Assembly (NCBI GenBank): GCA_028641055.1
Contig: CM054059.1
Span: forward strand, 107,272,263-107,336,262
Reading direction: 5' to 3'
DNA length: 64,000 nt
DNA from: Alopecurus myosuroides
Lineage: Eukaryota > Streptophyta > Magnoliopsida > Poales > Poaceae
The position numbers and the translations under genes were made by a program. Positions 34,643 to 46,231 of this stretch are shown here, piece after piece. Positions within the stretch are counted from its first letter, which is position 1. Each line of letters opens with the position of its first letter. Under the pieces are notes generated by a model that did no database searches, had not been told where the DNA came from, and worked only from the letters and a program-made list of their open reading frames with translations.

Positions 34643-37600
34643 ATGACATCATCTACTTATGACCTGAAGCTCTGGCGTATTCTCTGTTGGAATATTAGAG
34701 GACTGAACAGCCCATAAAAATGGCCGCTTATTCTTAATAAGATTGAGGAAAGTATGGCTAATATTGTTTGTTTCCAGGAAACAAAGAGGGGTGAATTTGA
34801 CACTCATTATATTAAGAAATTTGCTCCTAAACGCTTTGATCGTTTTGAGTATGTTCCTTCTGATGGTGCCTCGGGAGGTATACTCGTTCTTTGGATTGGG
34901 CATCAATTTACGGGAGATATATTGTTTGCTGAGCAATTCGGCATAGTACTACGCTTTACATCCCTAGCATCGATGGAATCTTTCCATCTTACTGTTGTTT
35001 ATGGACCTTGTGAAGGTCTTGCGCGACAAAATTTTGTTGCATGGCTGTTTAGCTTGGATATTGCTGATGACGCCCTATGGTTACTTATCGGTGACTTTAA
35101 TTTCTATCGTTTCTCGGATAGTAGGAACAAACCTGGCGCTAATACGGAGGATATGGAGATTTTCAATGAAATCATTAGTTTTCATGGGCTTATTGAGCTT
35201 CCAATCAAAGGTCGATCCCACACTTGGAGTAATATGCAGTTGGATCCCCTTCTGACACAGCTTGACTGGTTTTTCACATCGGTTGCCTGGAACACCACTT
35301 ACCCTAATTCGATGGTCACTCCTTTGGCTAGACCTACATCTGACCATATCCCTTGTGTACTATCCATTTGAACTTCCATTCCCAAAGCACAAATCTTTCG
35401 CTTTGAAAATTATTGGATCAGGATGCCTGGGTTTTATGACACTGTCAGAACTATTTGGGACATCCATTGTCCAGGTGATAGTGCCAAGCGCATTTCTTCT
35501 AAATTGAAATTATTGAGGAAAGGTTTGAGGAAATGGCAACAAAGCATCTCGACACTTAACCACTTTATCTCAAATTGTAATAATACTATTCTTCTTATGG
35601 ATTCCATAGAGGACGCTAGACCTCTTTTTATTACTGAATGGAACTTCCGCAATGTGATCAAAGACCAACTGGCCCATCTTCTTCGTTGCAAATCGGATTA
35701 TTGGAGGAATAGATGCACGGCCCACTGGGCTAAGAATGGCAGTGAAAACACATCTTTTTTTCATTCTATGGCCACCATCAGTTATAGAGCTAACAATATT
35801 GCATCACTTGAACGGGAAGATGGCTCCGTTACATTTGATCATCATGAGAAGGCAGCACTGCTCCGTAGCACATTTCAAGCACGTATGGGGATTACGGTGG
35901 GCATCGATAAAGCTTTCGAGTTTTCACGCTATCTCCCATGTCATGAGGGGTTGGATTGCCTTTCCCGCCCATTCGATCGTGACGAAATCGATAATATGGT
36001 TAGATCCTTGCTTATTGATAAGGCTCCGGGTCCAGATGGTTTCAACGGGCAATTTATCAAGAGCTGCTGGCATATTATTAAAGAGGATTACTATAATTTA
36101 TTTGATGATTTTTGGCATGGCACTGTTAATTTACAGAGTATCAATGATGCCTTCCTCACTATGGTACCAAAGATCTCTGCTCCTAGTCAAGCAAATGATT
36201 ACAGGCCCATTTCTTTACTTAACTCCTCTTTCAAACTTTTGACTAAGATTCTAGCTAATCGACTTCAAGAGCACATTTTATCTATTGTTCACCAGAACCA
36301 ATATGGATTTCTTAAAAATCGCAACATTCAGGATTGCATTGCTTGGGCTTATGAATACATTCATCAGGTCAAGGCATCTGGAGCTGAGGCAATTATTATC
36401 AAGTTGGATTTCAGTAAAGCATTTGATGTTATTGAAGATGATGCCCTCTTAAGAATACTCACGGCCAGTGGTTTTGATGACAGATGGATGGGTTGGATTC
36501 GGTCTATCTTCAATACTGGTACATCTGCGGTTCTGCTTAATGGAGTCCCTGGCAAGAAATTTGCATGTAAGAGAGGAGTTCGTCAAGGCGATCCTCTCTC
36601 ACCCATTCTTTTTGTGGAAGGTGCTGATCTTCTTCAGTCCATGGTCAATAGATTGATGCATGAAGGGGAGCTTACTGCACCACTTCCTATACCAGAGGCT
36701 GCTTTTCCTATTGTGCAATACGCAGATGATACTTTACTGATCACACAGGCTTGCTCCAGACAACTATCAATTCTTAAGGATCTTCTTACTGTATTTGAAA
36801 AGGCCACTGGTCTGTCAGTTAACTACTCCAAATCATGCATCATGCCACTAAATATCACTCAAGAACAACTGTTGGCCCTGGCCAATGTCTTTGGATGTTC
36901 GACTGGTGTTATGCCATTCACTTACTTGGGCCTCCCTCTTGGTACCACCTGGCCCACCATTTCTGATCTTGCCCCTCTTGCTGATCGTATGGAGGGAAGA
37001 TTGAATGCCTGCTCTAGATATCTGGATTATGGTGGACGTTTAGTCCTGATACAATCAGTCCTATCATCTCTTCCCACACATTTCTTGGGCTCACTCAAGC
37101 TTCCTAAAACTATTATTCGCTCATTTGATCGTATCCGACGTCACTGTCTATGGGCCAAAGATGGAGGCTCTACTACACCTCAGTCATTGGCTGCTTGGGA
37201 GATGGTGTGTAAACCCAAAAAACATGGGGGTCTTGGTATCATGAATCTTGAGCTCCAAAATAATGCACTCCTGATCAGATACTTACACAAGTTTTATAAT
37301 CATTATGATACACCTTGGGTCAAACTTGTTTGGAATCTATATGATCACTCTCCACCACATGCTCAAGCTGTTAAGGGTTCATTCTGGTGGAGGGATATAT
37401 TCAAGCTCATACCTTTATATCGCAGTATTGCTCGATTCAATATTGGAAATGGATGTAATACTCTTTTCTGGAAGGATTTTTGGCAGGGCAGCACTTTACT
37501 CTGTGATCGTTGGCCTAGACTATATTCATTTGTACTTAATGAGGATTCATCCGTGGCACAGATATGTAATTCACATAATTTACAAGAATCATTTGCTCTG

Positions 37601-38137
37601 CCTTTATCTGTGCAAGCATATGAGGAATATCAGGACCTATCACAGATTATCGAGCAACTTGATCTGGATCAAGCTAGTCATGATCAGGTACAATATTGCT
37701 GGGGCAATGGACATTACAGCTCTGCACGATTTTATAAGTTCCTCTTTAATAATATCCATTGCCATCATCTCATCAAGGATATATGGGCTACCCGATGCCT
37801 CCCTAAACTGAAAGTGTTCCTGTGGCTCCTTTTCAATGATCGTCTGAACACTAGAGAACTATTGAGCCGCAGGCATTGGCATCTACCTAAGGGTTATTCC
37901 TGCGTACTATGTGACAGCAACACATGTGAAACTATTAGCCATCTGTTCTTTGAATGTAACTTTGCCAGGAATTGTTGGATTGCGCTTGGCATTCATTGGG
38001 ATCTCTCGAAGACCATACTGGATAGGATCACTTTGGCTAGGTTGCACTTTCGAGGGCCCTGCTTTCTGGAGATATTAGCTTGTGCTACATGGAACATATG
38101 GAAGGCTAGGAATGATCTTATCTTCCAATCCAATTAG
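34643..38137 (+). pseudogene. LINE C ORF2: endonuclease, reverse transcriptase, zf-RVT; two in-frame stops
   Basis: One continuous frame of 1164 codons from ATG 34643 (MTSSTYDLKLW) to TAG 38137 is interrupted only by TAA at 34715-34717 and TGA at 35369-35371. The endonuclease spans about codons 10-240 (LCWNIRGLNSP, IVCFQETKRGEF, LIGDFNFYR, SDHIPCVL). The reverse transcriptase spans about codons 450-720, with DKAPGPDGFNGQF, NDYRPISLLN, KLDFSKAFDVI, GVRQGDPLSPILF and the catalytic box QYADDTLL at 36716-36739. The C-terminal zf-RVT region (CLPKLKVFLWLLFNDRL, CVLCDSNTCETISHLFFEC) ends the protein. The intact 904-codon tail from 35423 carries the whole polymerase. The two stops probably prevent full-length protein, so I do not call it active. 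Confidence 0.9.
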
Positions 38138-38356
38138 GCTACCTACTTGAGATGGCATATTAGATTTTCCTCTGATATCATGTTACACCAGTATAGAGTG
38201 AAAGACTCTATTAGGGGACCCCTCATTTCTTGGGTTAGGAACCTTGTCACATGATATGTATTGTAGCTTATATTTTTTACCCCCTTGAACTACCTACTGT
38301 AACACTTATGTAACTTTGGTGGCATTCTGTTTGCCCCACATAATTTTGAAAATCTA

Positions 38357-38380
38357 ACCGTAGGGATTTTTCCCTACGGT
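38357..38380 (+). other. Perfect 10-bp stem, 4-base loop hairpin at the LINE C 3' end
   Basis: ACCGTAGGGA at 38357-38366 pairs exactly with TCCCTACGGT at 38371-38380 around a TTTT loop, 10-20 bases before the A-rich end. Hairpins at the 3' end of LINE RNAs can be recognised by the element's own reverse transcriptase in some families. That role is inference here. Confidence 0.85.
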
Positions 38381-38397
38381 ACAATCTTCAAAAAAGA

Positions 38398-38885
38398 AGG
38401 AATCGGTCAAAAAGATCAGACAAACCAATTGAACGGAAGATATTATGCTTTGAGAAAATGAGTGTTTCAAGGAAAATAGAGGAGCGCTAGAATATTTGTA
38501 CACTATTTAAAATTATTTCATTTGAACACAATGTGGACAAAAATAGAATCCTAACTCCTACAAAATCCTTTAAACCACAAAGCAAGTGCAACGAGAGTAT
38601 AAACACAATGAGGCATAACACTTGGAATAGAAAAGTGGTTTAGCAACAATAGAAGATACCAAAATGAAGGATATGTCATAATACCAACCAAACATATAAG
38701 TGTGTGCGAGACAATAAAATGCATGAAAAAAGACTAATAACATTATGAACATTTTAATCATCAACATAGTCTTAGTGTAATAATAGGCATAGATCCAAGA
38801 GTGTATTTTCCACACACAAGAAGAAGTTTTCAAACCACATAAAATAGCTTTGGTCACAAGCTCGATAAGGTGTAAAATAAAGAAG
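38398..38885. other. Anonymous sequence between LINE C and a gypsy LTR
   Basis: This is AT-rich, with no gene, repeat structure or recognisable domain. The last five bases (AGAAG, 38881-38885) would be the left target duplication of the LTR element that follows. Its partner is not in the window. Confidence 0.4.
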
Positions 38886-40278
38886 TGATGTCTACGCACG
38901 CTTCTATTCTTGTAGACATTGTTGGGCCTCCAAGTGCAGAGGTTTGTAGAACAGCAACAAGTTTCCCTTATGCCGATCACCCAAGGTTTATCGAACTCAT
39001 GGAGGTAGAGGTCAAAGATATACCTCTCAAGCAACCATGAAATTACGATACAAGAAGTCTCTTGTGTCTCCAACACAACTAATACAATTTTCAGTTGTAT
39101 AGGTGCACTAGTTTGGTGAAGAGGAGTGAAATACAAGTAACATGGGTGATTATAAGTGATAATAGCGATCTGAAATAAAAATGGCAGCCAGCAAACGTGT
39201 AGCAGCGGTGTTTCAATGCTTAGAAACAAGGCCTAGGGATCATACTTTCACTAGTGGACACTCTCAACAATAATAACATAATTGAATGGATAATATCATC
39301 TCTTCACTACGCTACTCCGATCAACTCTCCGGTCGGATAAAAAACACCAATCATTGCGTAGGGCTAAAAAAGAACTCCTTAGAATTTGCATTTCCCCATC
39401 TAGGTAACCCCCACGCTATCACCATGAGACATGAATGTATTCGCACAAACACCACAATTTCATAGGGTCATCCAACACAAAATATAAATATCATGCTAAA
39501 CCACACGGTGCACACACTGCCACCTTTACACCGTGATCAAAGTGTCTACAGAGATTTCATAACAAAACCACTTGAGTAGCATAACAATGACGAGTAACAT
39601 TCAACTAGATTAGAAAGCTCATGATCACATATAGATCACACCATGGGGGAGAGAGAGATGAAACACATAGCTACCGGTAGAGCCCTCAGCCTCGGGGGAG
39701 AACTACTCCCCCCTCGTCATGGGAGTAAGAAACGGCGATGAACATGGCGATGGATACGATGGAGATGGCTTCCGGGGGCACTTCCCTGTCCCGGCAGGGT
39801 GCCAGAATAAAGATTTTTCTGCCCCGAAACTTGTCGGCGGCGGCGGAGCTACAAAACTTTTCATGGAAGGAGGCTGATTATTTTAGGGTTTATGCATCAG
39901 GGGGTTATATAGGCGAAAGGGCGATGGCGGTGGGCGTCTGAGGGGCCCACACCACCTGGTGGCGCGGCCGGCGATACCCGCGCCCACCTACGGTGTGGCT
40001 CCTCCTCTGACCCCCTCTGTGTCTCCTTTGGACTCCATTGCCGTGCCGTGAATTCTATGTCTCTGGGATTTTGTTTCGTCCAATTCCGAGAATAATTCCA
40101 GAACAACTTTTCTGAAAGCAAAAACATCAGAAAACAAGAACTGGCTCTATGGTATCTTGTCAATAGGTTAGTCCATGAAAACGTCCAAAAAGTGAAGGTA
40201 TTGGATAGAAAACATAAAGGTATTGGATAGAAAACAAGCATGGAGCATAGAAAATTATAGATACGTTTGAGACATATC
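38886..40278 (-). repeat. LTR of a minus-oriented gypsy-like element, split at its very end by a Tat-like element
   Basis: The LTR starts TGATGTCTACGCACGC. After removal of the inserted element at 40279-50918 it ends GAGACATATCA (final A at 50924), giving TG...CA and about 1394 bp. In element sense it begins TGATATGTCTCAAACG, close to an LTR opening I know to be abundant in Triticeae. Directly beyond it, the minus strand reads AAGCTTGGGGATGCT, a polypurine-like tract. The element is therefore minus-oriented and this is its 3' LTR. No protein is encoded here. Confidence 0.75.
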
Positions 40279-40760
40279 TGTCGTGGGATAATCACGGCAG
40301 ATGTTACCAGGGGTAACTGATCTTGGGGCAAGTCGACACAGGCGTTCGGGAGAGGGTTTAGCTCAAGGGAAGACATGGTACAACTTGATCTGACAGCCGG
40401 CAATCGAAGTCGCCGGATCTCTATTCTCGATACAATAACTCGATTAGGGTTTACACTGGATACTCGATACCACTCGATATTGCTAGGGTTCTTAGATCTC
40501 TCTCTCTAAAACTATACCTGAGGGTCGGTTTATAAAGCACCCGTACCCCCTAACTTATTCGGCAAGGCATATTCCGGATCCTACATGAACACGGCGCACT
40601 AACCATAACTTTCCCTTACAATGGCCCATAACCCGGGCCGTTAAGCCCACAAGTTTGGGCCTCCACAAGCTTCTTTATTCTTAGCCGAATCCTGCACGCC
40701 ATCCTTCGAGCCGGGTTATTTCCTCATAGCTTGGCATACCGGGTTAGCATCCCCCTGTCA
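40279..40760 (-). repeat. 3' LTR of the complete Tat-like element
   Basis: 482 bases; on the plus strand it starts TGTCGTGGGATAATC and ends CATCCCCCTGTCA. In element sense it begins TGACAGGGGGATGC and ends ATTATCCCACGACA. A TATA box (TTTATAAA in element sense) lies near 40529-40536. The purine-rich ATTCTGGGGACTAC just inside it (40761-40774, element sense) is the likely polypurine tract. Confidence 0.93.
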
Positions 40761-41136
40761 GTAGTCCCCAGAATAGCCTGGGCTTCACGGATCTCCTTGA
40801 AGCGCTTGCTATTCCCTGCAAAGATATAGATCATACGGGCGTACGAAGACCGGGTTAAGATGTTTTGATATTCGGCTAGGCCTCACTCCATGGTGGCCAT
40901 GTGATAACCCGGATTTGGCCTCCAGATATTTAGGTTCAAACTCCCAGGTCCAGACTACCACAAAAATGCCAAGATCTCATGCTCGATAATCAGTCCCGTC
41001 ATTACGGGGCAAATCCTTTCCTTCTTCTGTCCCAATGCCTCGCTCAATACTCAACGCATATCCCGCAAGATCTTCCCTGATAACCTTTACCCCGCGGTTT
41101 CCGGCTACTGGCCGTTAGGATAGACTCACCCTTGCC

Positions 41137-41146
41137 TTATAAATAG
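41137..41146 (+). promoter_or_regulatory. TATA box of the antisense transcription unit
   Basis: TTATAAATAG occurs here and at the same relative place in the second Tat-like copy (53037-53046), in otherwise diverged surroundings. It faces the antisense ORF (+ strand, ATG 41875). A pyrimidine tract plus TTTTGCAG splice acceptor (41858-41865) stands 9 bases before that ATG, suggesting an intron in the leader. Promoter function is inferred from position and conservation. Confidence 0.65.
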
Positions 41147-41874
41147 TACTTAATGGGCAACCCTAAGCCTCTCACCACGCCACAACTTCCCCTCTTCTTC
41201 CTTGCTCCCAGCACCCTCGCGACACCACCGTGAGGAGCTCGCACCGGTCACCAACGCAAGCTCACTAGCGACCGCGCCCTCCCTTGAGTCGCCTTACGCC
41301 ACCGTCAAGTGCCATCGTTGCTCCTCCGTTTCTCTCATTCGAGCCACGCCGCCCATCGCCATCGTATTAGACTCCAATCTCCCCGGTAAGCTCCTCGCAA
41401 CCAGTCAATCAATCCTCACAACTTTCAATTTACCCAAGATCAGATCTAGGTCAACCCGCAAGTCATTTGTCCGATTGCACCAAACTAGATCGACTCGAGG
41501 CTTGCCAACTCCTTTAATCATCTGCCCTATAGTCACAAATGATCCTCCAACCCTCATTGATTACCAATTTTACTTAAAAATCATCCGCAAGCATTTCCAT
41601 CTAGATCCGTTCCTCCTCAATTTTCCGCCTATTGCATTAACACCCGGAAAAACCCTCCTTTTCCAGCCATTTCATTTGCGATATAAATATGGGCAACCAT
41701 CCGTCATCCCCGAATACCTTCCCCTATGTAAGTGACCAACAATTTCACAAGTGTGCTCAATACCCGGACAGTTCTCGACTTCGCACCTTCTTGATACCTT
41801 TATATTCGGATGCCTCAGTATTCCCGGGTCTTATTTCACACGCCTCTTCTCTTTATGTTTTGCAGGCTGGCCCC

Positions 41875-44800
41875 ATGGCTCCCAAGCGACAAGGGAAACA
41901 GCCGGCTTCGACAAGGACCACCCAAACCATATCTGCCAACTGGGGGCGTTCCACAACCACCAAAGCCAAACTGGACGAGCTAACCGAATTAGGAACCCTC
42001 CCTTCTCAAAAAGACATCCACTGGAGGGTCCCGGGTAATGAGACTCGTCCCACCCCCGAAGAAAACGAGGTAATCTGCTTCGTTGACCACGTGACCCGGG
42101 GATTTCGTCCTCCGGGTCATCCTTTCTTTAGGGAGGTCTTAGATCATTATGGACTCCGGGTGTTTGACATAGGGCCTAACTCCATGTTAAGCATTACCCA
42201 CTTCATTGTTCTATCTGAGTCGTACTTGTGCATGCCGCCGAGTCTGACTCTTTTCATTGAGTTATTCCAGTGCAAGCCGTGCCGCGAAAGCGGCGACGGA
42301 GCGCTTCTCACTTGCGGCGGGGTATCCATCCAACGCCGTAAGAATTCTCTGATGCCAACCCTCAACCTGCACTCCCACGTTAAACATTGGCAGCTATCCT
42401 TCTTTTACTGCCACGATACCTCCCCCGACAGCGAAAAGAAGCTGCCGGGTTACTCAGAGGCCCCCCTCAAGCTCTCCGAGTCTTTCAATGCCTTCGCATC
42501 AGACTCAGACAGGGAGGCAATCCTTCCTTCGCTAGCCAAGATAGCCATTCTCTCAGCCTAGGGCCTCCTAGGGCTCAATTTAATAAAGACTTGGGTCGAT
42601 TTCCGAATCCAACCTAATTCCGTTCGCGCCAAATTGATGTGCGAGTACTCGGGGCACACCACAGACGCGCTCCGCTACTCCACCAAGAGTTTTGCGACCG
42701 GTGATACTATAAAGACTATCAAGGGCTTCTTGGCGGAGAAGCTGGAGGTGATAAAGGGCATCGCCGGGTTACCTCCGTTTACCCGGGAAAATCCAGCTCC
42801 AGCGGTAATACCCGGCGCTCATAGCTTGCTTCCGCATTTCAACTCGATACTGCTTCTAAGCCTTTAATCTTATCTTTTTACCTCAGGCTGATGACCCTTT
42901 CTGGAGAGTTGAACCACTCCCCCCTCCAGAGACCCGGAAGAGGAGGACGAGGCGACTGACGATAGCGAAGGTATTCACTCAGGATCTGCATATTTTTACT
43001 TGCATTACTTTCCTCTCGTCTGTCTTTCTTCCAATGAATGCACACCCGGTTCGCAGGGCTAGAGGACGAGGGGGGAAACAATGAAGACGACCCGGAGAGA
43101 ACCGAGTCTGACCCAGAGGCAACAGTCGGGGCCAAGAGGAAAGGCAGGGGGACAGTGTCCAAGGTTCCTTTTTCCTCATTATCCTCTGAACCTTACTCCT
43201 TTGACGTCATGCGACGACTTAACCATCGATTATCAAATTCATCATGCTTGAAGGATTCCCTCCCAGCCAAGCGCAGGGTAACTCGGAGCTCCCCAGGTGA
43301 AGATCCACTTAACCCGGGCATTTCCACCCCCTCGGTCCCTCGTGGCAGTGCTCCTCCATCTCGCTCTTCCAACTCTCCTCAGCGCCACCCTTCTCCTAAC
43401 CACCCACGTGCCGGGCAATTCCGGGTTCCATTAGTGGTTCCTGCGAATACCTCGTCTACTTCAAGTGGCGAGCTCCCATCAGATTACACCGTAAATGCCG
43501 GGTAAGTTTTTGCCTTACTATTTCTTTTTGCCTCTAGTGAACTTTCATCCGAGCCGCCATCATCATTAATAACTGCCTTTTTTCATCTTTCTTTCAGTGC
43601 TCAGGTCACCGTCAGTGACCCGGAAAACACAGAAACGGATAACCTCCAGGTGGAGAAGCCGACTGACGACGCAGACGCCGCAACTGGTGGTGATGCGGCC
43701 GCTAACCGGGAACAAGGCCCTCTGAACAATCCACTTTCCCAAACCGTCGGATCTCCTTCCTTATCGGAACCAGTAGACGAAGAGATAGAAATTCTAGATA
43801 CAAAGATGAGCCCTCCCAACCCGGACACTCAGACTGTCCGGGTCTCCACTCCAAATGCAAGGGGAACCCCCCTACCAGATGATCAAGCTGCCGGCTCTTC
43901 CGGGACTCGCTCCGAGGAGTTAACTTTTGCCCAGATGCTAGAGACCCTGCGCGCCTTAAGGTCTAACGAGGAAAATATCTTGGGGTCTTTGATAACCAAA
44001 CACGAGGTAAGTTTGATTAATGTTGCTTGTACCTTTGTCCAGTCCCCAAGTTCCGAGGGAGTTCATTCATGACTTGCTCGGTACTTTTATTATACCAATG
44101 ACTGATAACTGTGCTCTTCTACCTGACCAATGCTTTCTTAACATCCATGCAGTCTTACGTGACTCAATACGAGGAGAAACTTGCGGACTCCGCCAAGCTT
44201 GTTGAAAAGGAGATATCTTTACGTGAAGCAGCCGAGGTTGAAGCCAGGAGGAACAGGCAATTAATGAAGAAGTACCGAAGAAGGGCTCACCAAGCCGAAG
44301 ATGACCTGACAAGCCTTTCCGTCGAAATATCTGACACCTATCGTTCTTTACTTGGTATGCTTCCTTCTCCGGTTTTATCCTTTTGACAATCAGCAAAAGT
44401 TGTCCGACTTATATCTTCATTTTACTTCAGGCCCGGACGAAACCATGCCGGATGAAGATGACATTGCCAAGCTGAAAACCATAAAGAGTGCTATCCGGCA
44501 GCTATGTGCCGGGACCAGATGGATCCTTGACGAGTTACGGTGTCCGGGCAGAGGACATGTCGACCTGAAGAGGCTGTTGGACGCCCTATCCACTGTTCCC
44601 GAGTGGATTCGGCACTGGAAGCGCTCATCTTGCCGGGTTGGAGTGACCCGGGGGCTTGCGCTTGCGAAAGCTTATCTCCCCAAGCTCGAGTTAGCGAAGC
44701 TTATGGGCGGCTTCCCAGAGTTCAAGCTTGACGGATCCAAGTTTTCAGCAAATGATTTCCAGGCCGTCCAGAAGGAGGTCCGTTACCCGGCCAGCGTAAT

Positions 44801-45080
44801 TGCTGATGAACTGGATGTTAACATACTTGTTCCAGCATATGATTCTGCCGACAAAGCAATTAAGTCGGATCTTCCTGAGCCTTATGACATGCTGGCCCGG
44901 TGGAAGGAGGAAGCTGCTGCGATAAGGGCGGAGGCTGCCAAGAAACAAGCTGAAGCCGGCTCTGCTCCTGCTGCCTCAACATCAGTCGTTCCGCCCCCTG
45001 CAGGGGCTGGCGCCGCCGATCCGGGTGTTGCTGCTACCACCAATGATGGCAAGGGTAAGGCCAAGATGGGCGCCGAGTGA
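41875..45080 (+). pseudogene. Spliced antisense ORF of the Tat-like element (putative gypsy-type transposon domain)
   Basis: Starts at ATG 41875 (MAPKRQGKQPAS). Exon 1 to about 42804 carries the conserved core (GFRPPGHPFFREVL, GLRVFDIGPNSML, LFIELFQCKPC, HVKHWQLSFFYC), resembling Pfam Transposase_28. It is interrupted by TAG at 42559-42561, but the frame reopens at once. Further blocks are bounded by plausible GT-AG sites: 42887-42970, 43057-43500 (acidic then Ser/Pro-rich), about 43600-44007, 44152-44355 (coiled coil, KLVEKEISLREAAEVEA) and about 44432-45080 (Ala-rich end, TAG-free to TGA 45080). Exon 2 needs a one-base shift at a C run. The three Tat-like copies in the window all carry this protein. 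Its job in the element is not known. The lesions make this copy non-functional. Confidence 0.75.
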
Positions 45081-45943
45081 TATATGGTTTCCGATGCCTC
45101 TTCTTAAGCGTCAGTCGGTCGACATACTTTTTGAAACAGTCATTTTTTAGGCGGTGCGCCTGTGCACCTTTGATATTTTTTCACCAGTATTTTGTAATGC
45201 ACACTAAAGCCTTGATATACTCGATGCCTGTTCCGATCTTTGTAAGTTTAAGCTTATCTGTTCTCGATATCTGGTTTTATTTATTGCTCCTTTTGTGAAA
45301 ACTCAATTTCCGGGTCTCATGGGTATTGACAAGCGGATTTTGCTTCGAAGTCCCCAAGACTCGGATATTTGGATTTTTGCAACTATACAAGTCGGCCAGT
45401 TCTTTCCAAGATTTCAAGCTACCGGGCCCGGATTGCCGAGCCTAGGACACTTGATCTTGAAAAGGCAACAAAATGCTTATTGCTATTTTCACAAAGATCC
45501 ATGAGTTGTTTCACATCGGTTTTGAAGTTATGCTTAATAGTCATTGAGTTTCCAGCTATTCAGCCTTGTACTCCGCATAACTTGTGGTTTAGATGACCCT
45601 TTTGACTGTCTTGTACTGTAAGCCGGCTTTCGCGTGGATACCATGTTGTTACATCAATACGAAGACGTAGCCAGCCAATTCCCGTCGGGTTTCATGACTA
45701 ACTGCCATCGTAAGCGAACAAATCATGCCACTTTAATGCGAGTCACATCGAGCTTAAGTAAGAGTAGCCAAGAAATTTGGACTTCTTTGTCCGGTTATAA
45801 GATTGTAGCCGTACTCGTTTGCGAGTAATCGGCCCTTATAACTCATAGGCATCATGGCCGGGTCTTTGAGTTTGTAACTGTGCTATTTAAGCGACCAGCC
45901 CCCAAGACCTAGATATACGCATCGTACTGAGAATACATAACCT
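45081..45943. other. Spacer after the antisense ORF
   Basis: No coding support. This is the 3' flank of the antisense unit within the Tat-like element. Open frames here are short and unrelated to known domains. Confidence 0.5.
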
Positions 45944-46104
45944 GATAACAACCATCTCTTTTCTTGATAACTATCTCTTTACTTGATATGAAAAACTGAT
46001 AACAACCATCTCTTTTCTTGATAACCATCTCTTTACTTGATATGAAAAACTGATAACAACCATCTCTTTTCTTGATAACCATCTCTTTACTTGATATGAA
46101 AAAT
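45944..46104. repeat. Three tandem copies of a 54-bp unit between the two convergent genes
   Basis: Units start at 45944, 45998 and 46052 (GATAACAACCATCTCTTTTC, then CTTGATAACCATCTCTTTAC, then TTGATATGAAAAACT), nearly identical. They lie between the 3' end of the antisense ORF (45080) and the 3' end of pol (46232). A role in transcript 3' ends is possible but is inference. Confidence 0.95.
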
Positions 46105-46231
46105 GTAGGTCAGCAAGCCGCCTCATTAAAAACCCGTCCAGTCCCCAAAGGTGCCCTGGATAGGAAAAGAGTACGTCAGAAAACCTGCTGCCTATTACAT
46201 CGTGCAATTCCACTTGCCAATATAGTCTTTA

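Larger units (their letters stand above)
32300..38397 (+). mobile_element. LINE C: nearly full-length L1-like retrotransposon
   Basis: ORF1 is at about 32310-34424 and ORF2 at 34643-38137. A 260-base 3' untranslated region follows, with a strong hairpin at 38357-38380 and a short A-rich end (about 38390-38397). It is clearly distinct from LINE A and LINE B in sequence and much better preserved. The 5' end is approximate. I found no convincing target duplication. Confidence 0.85.
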
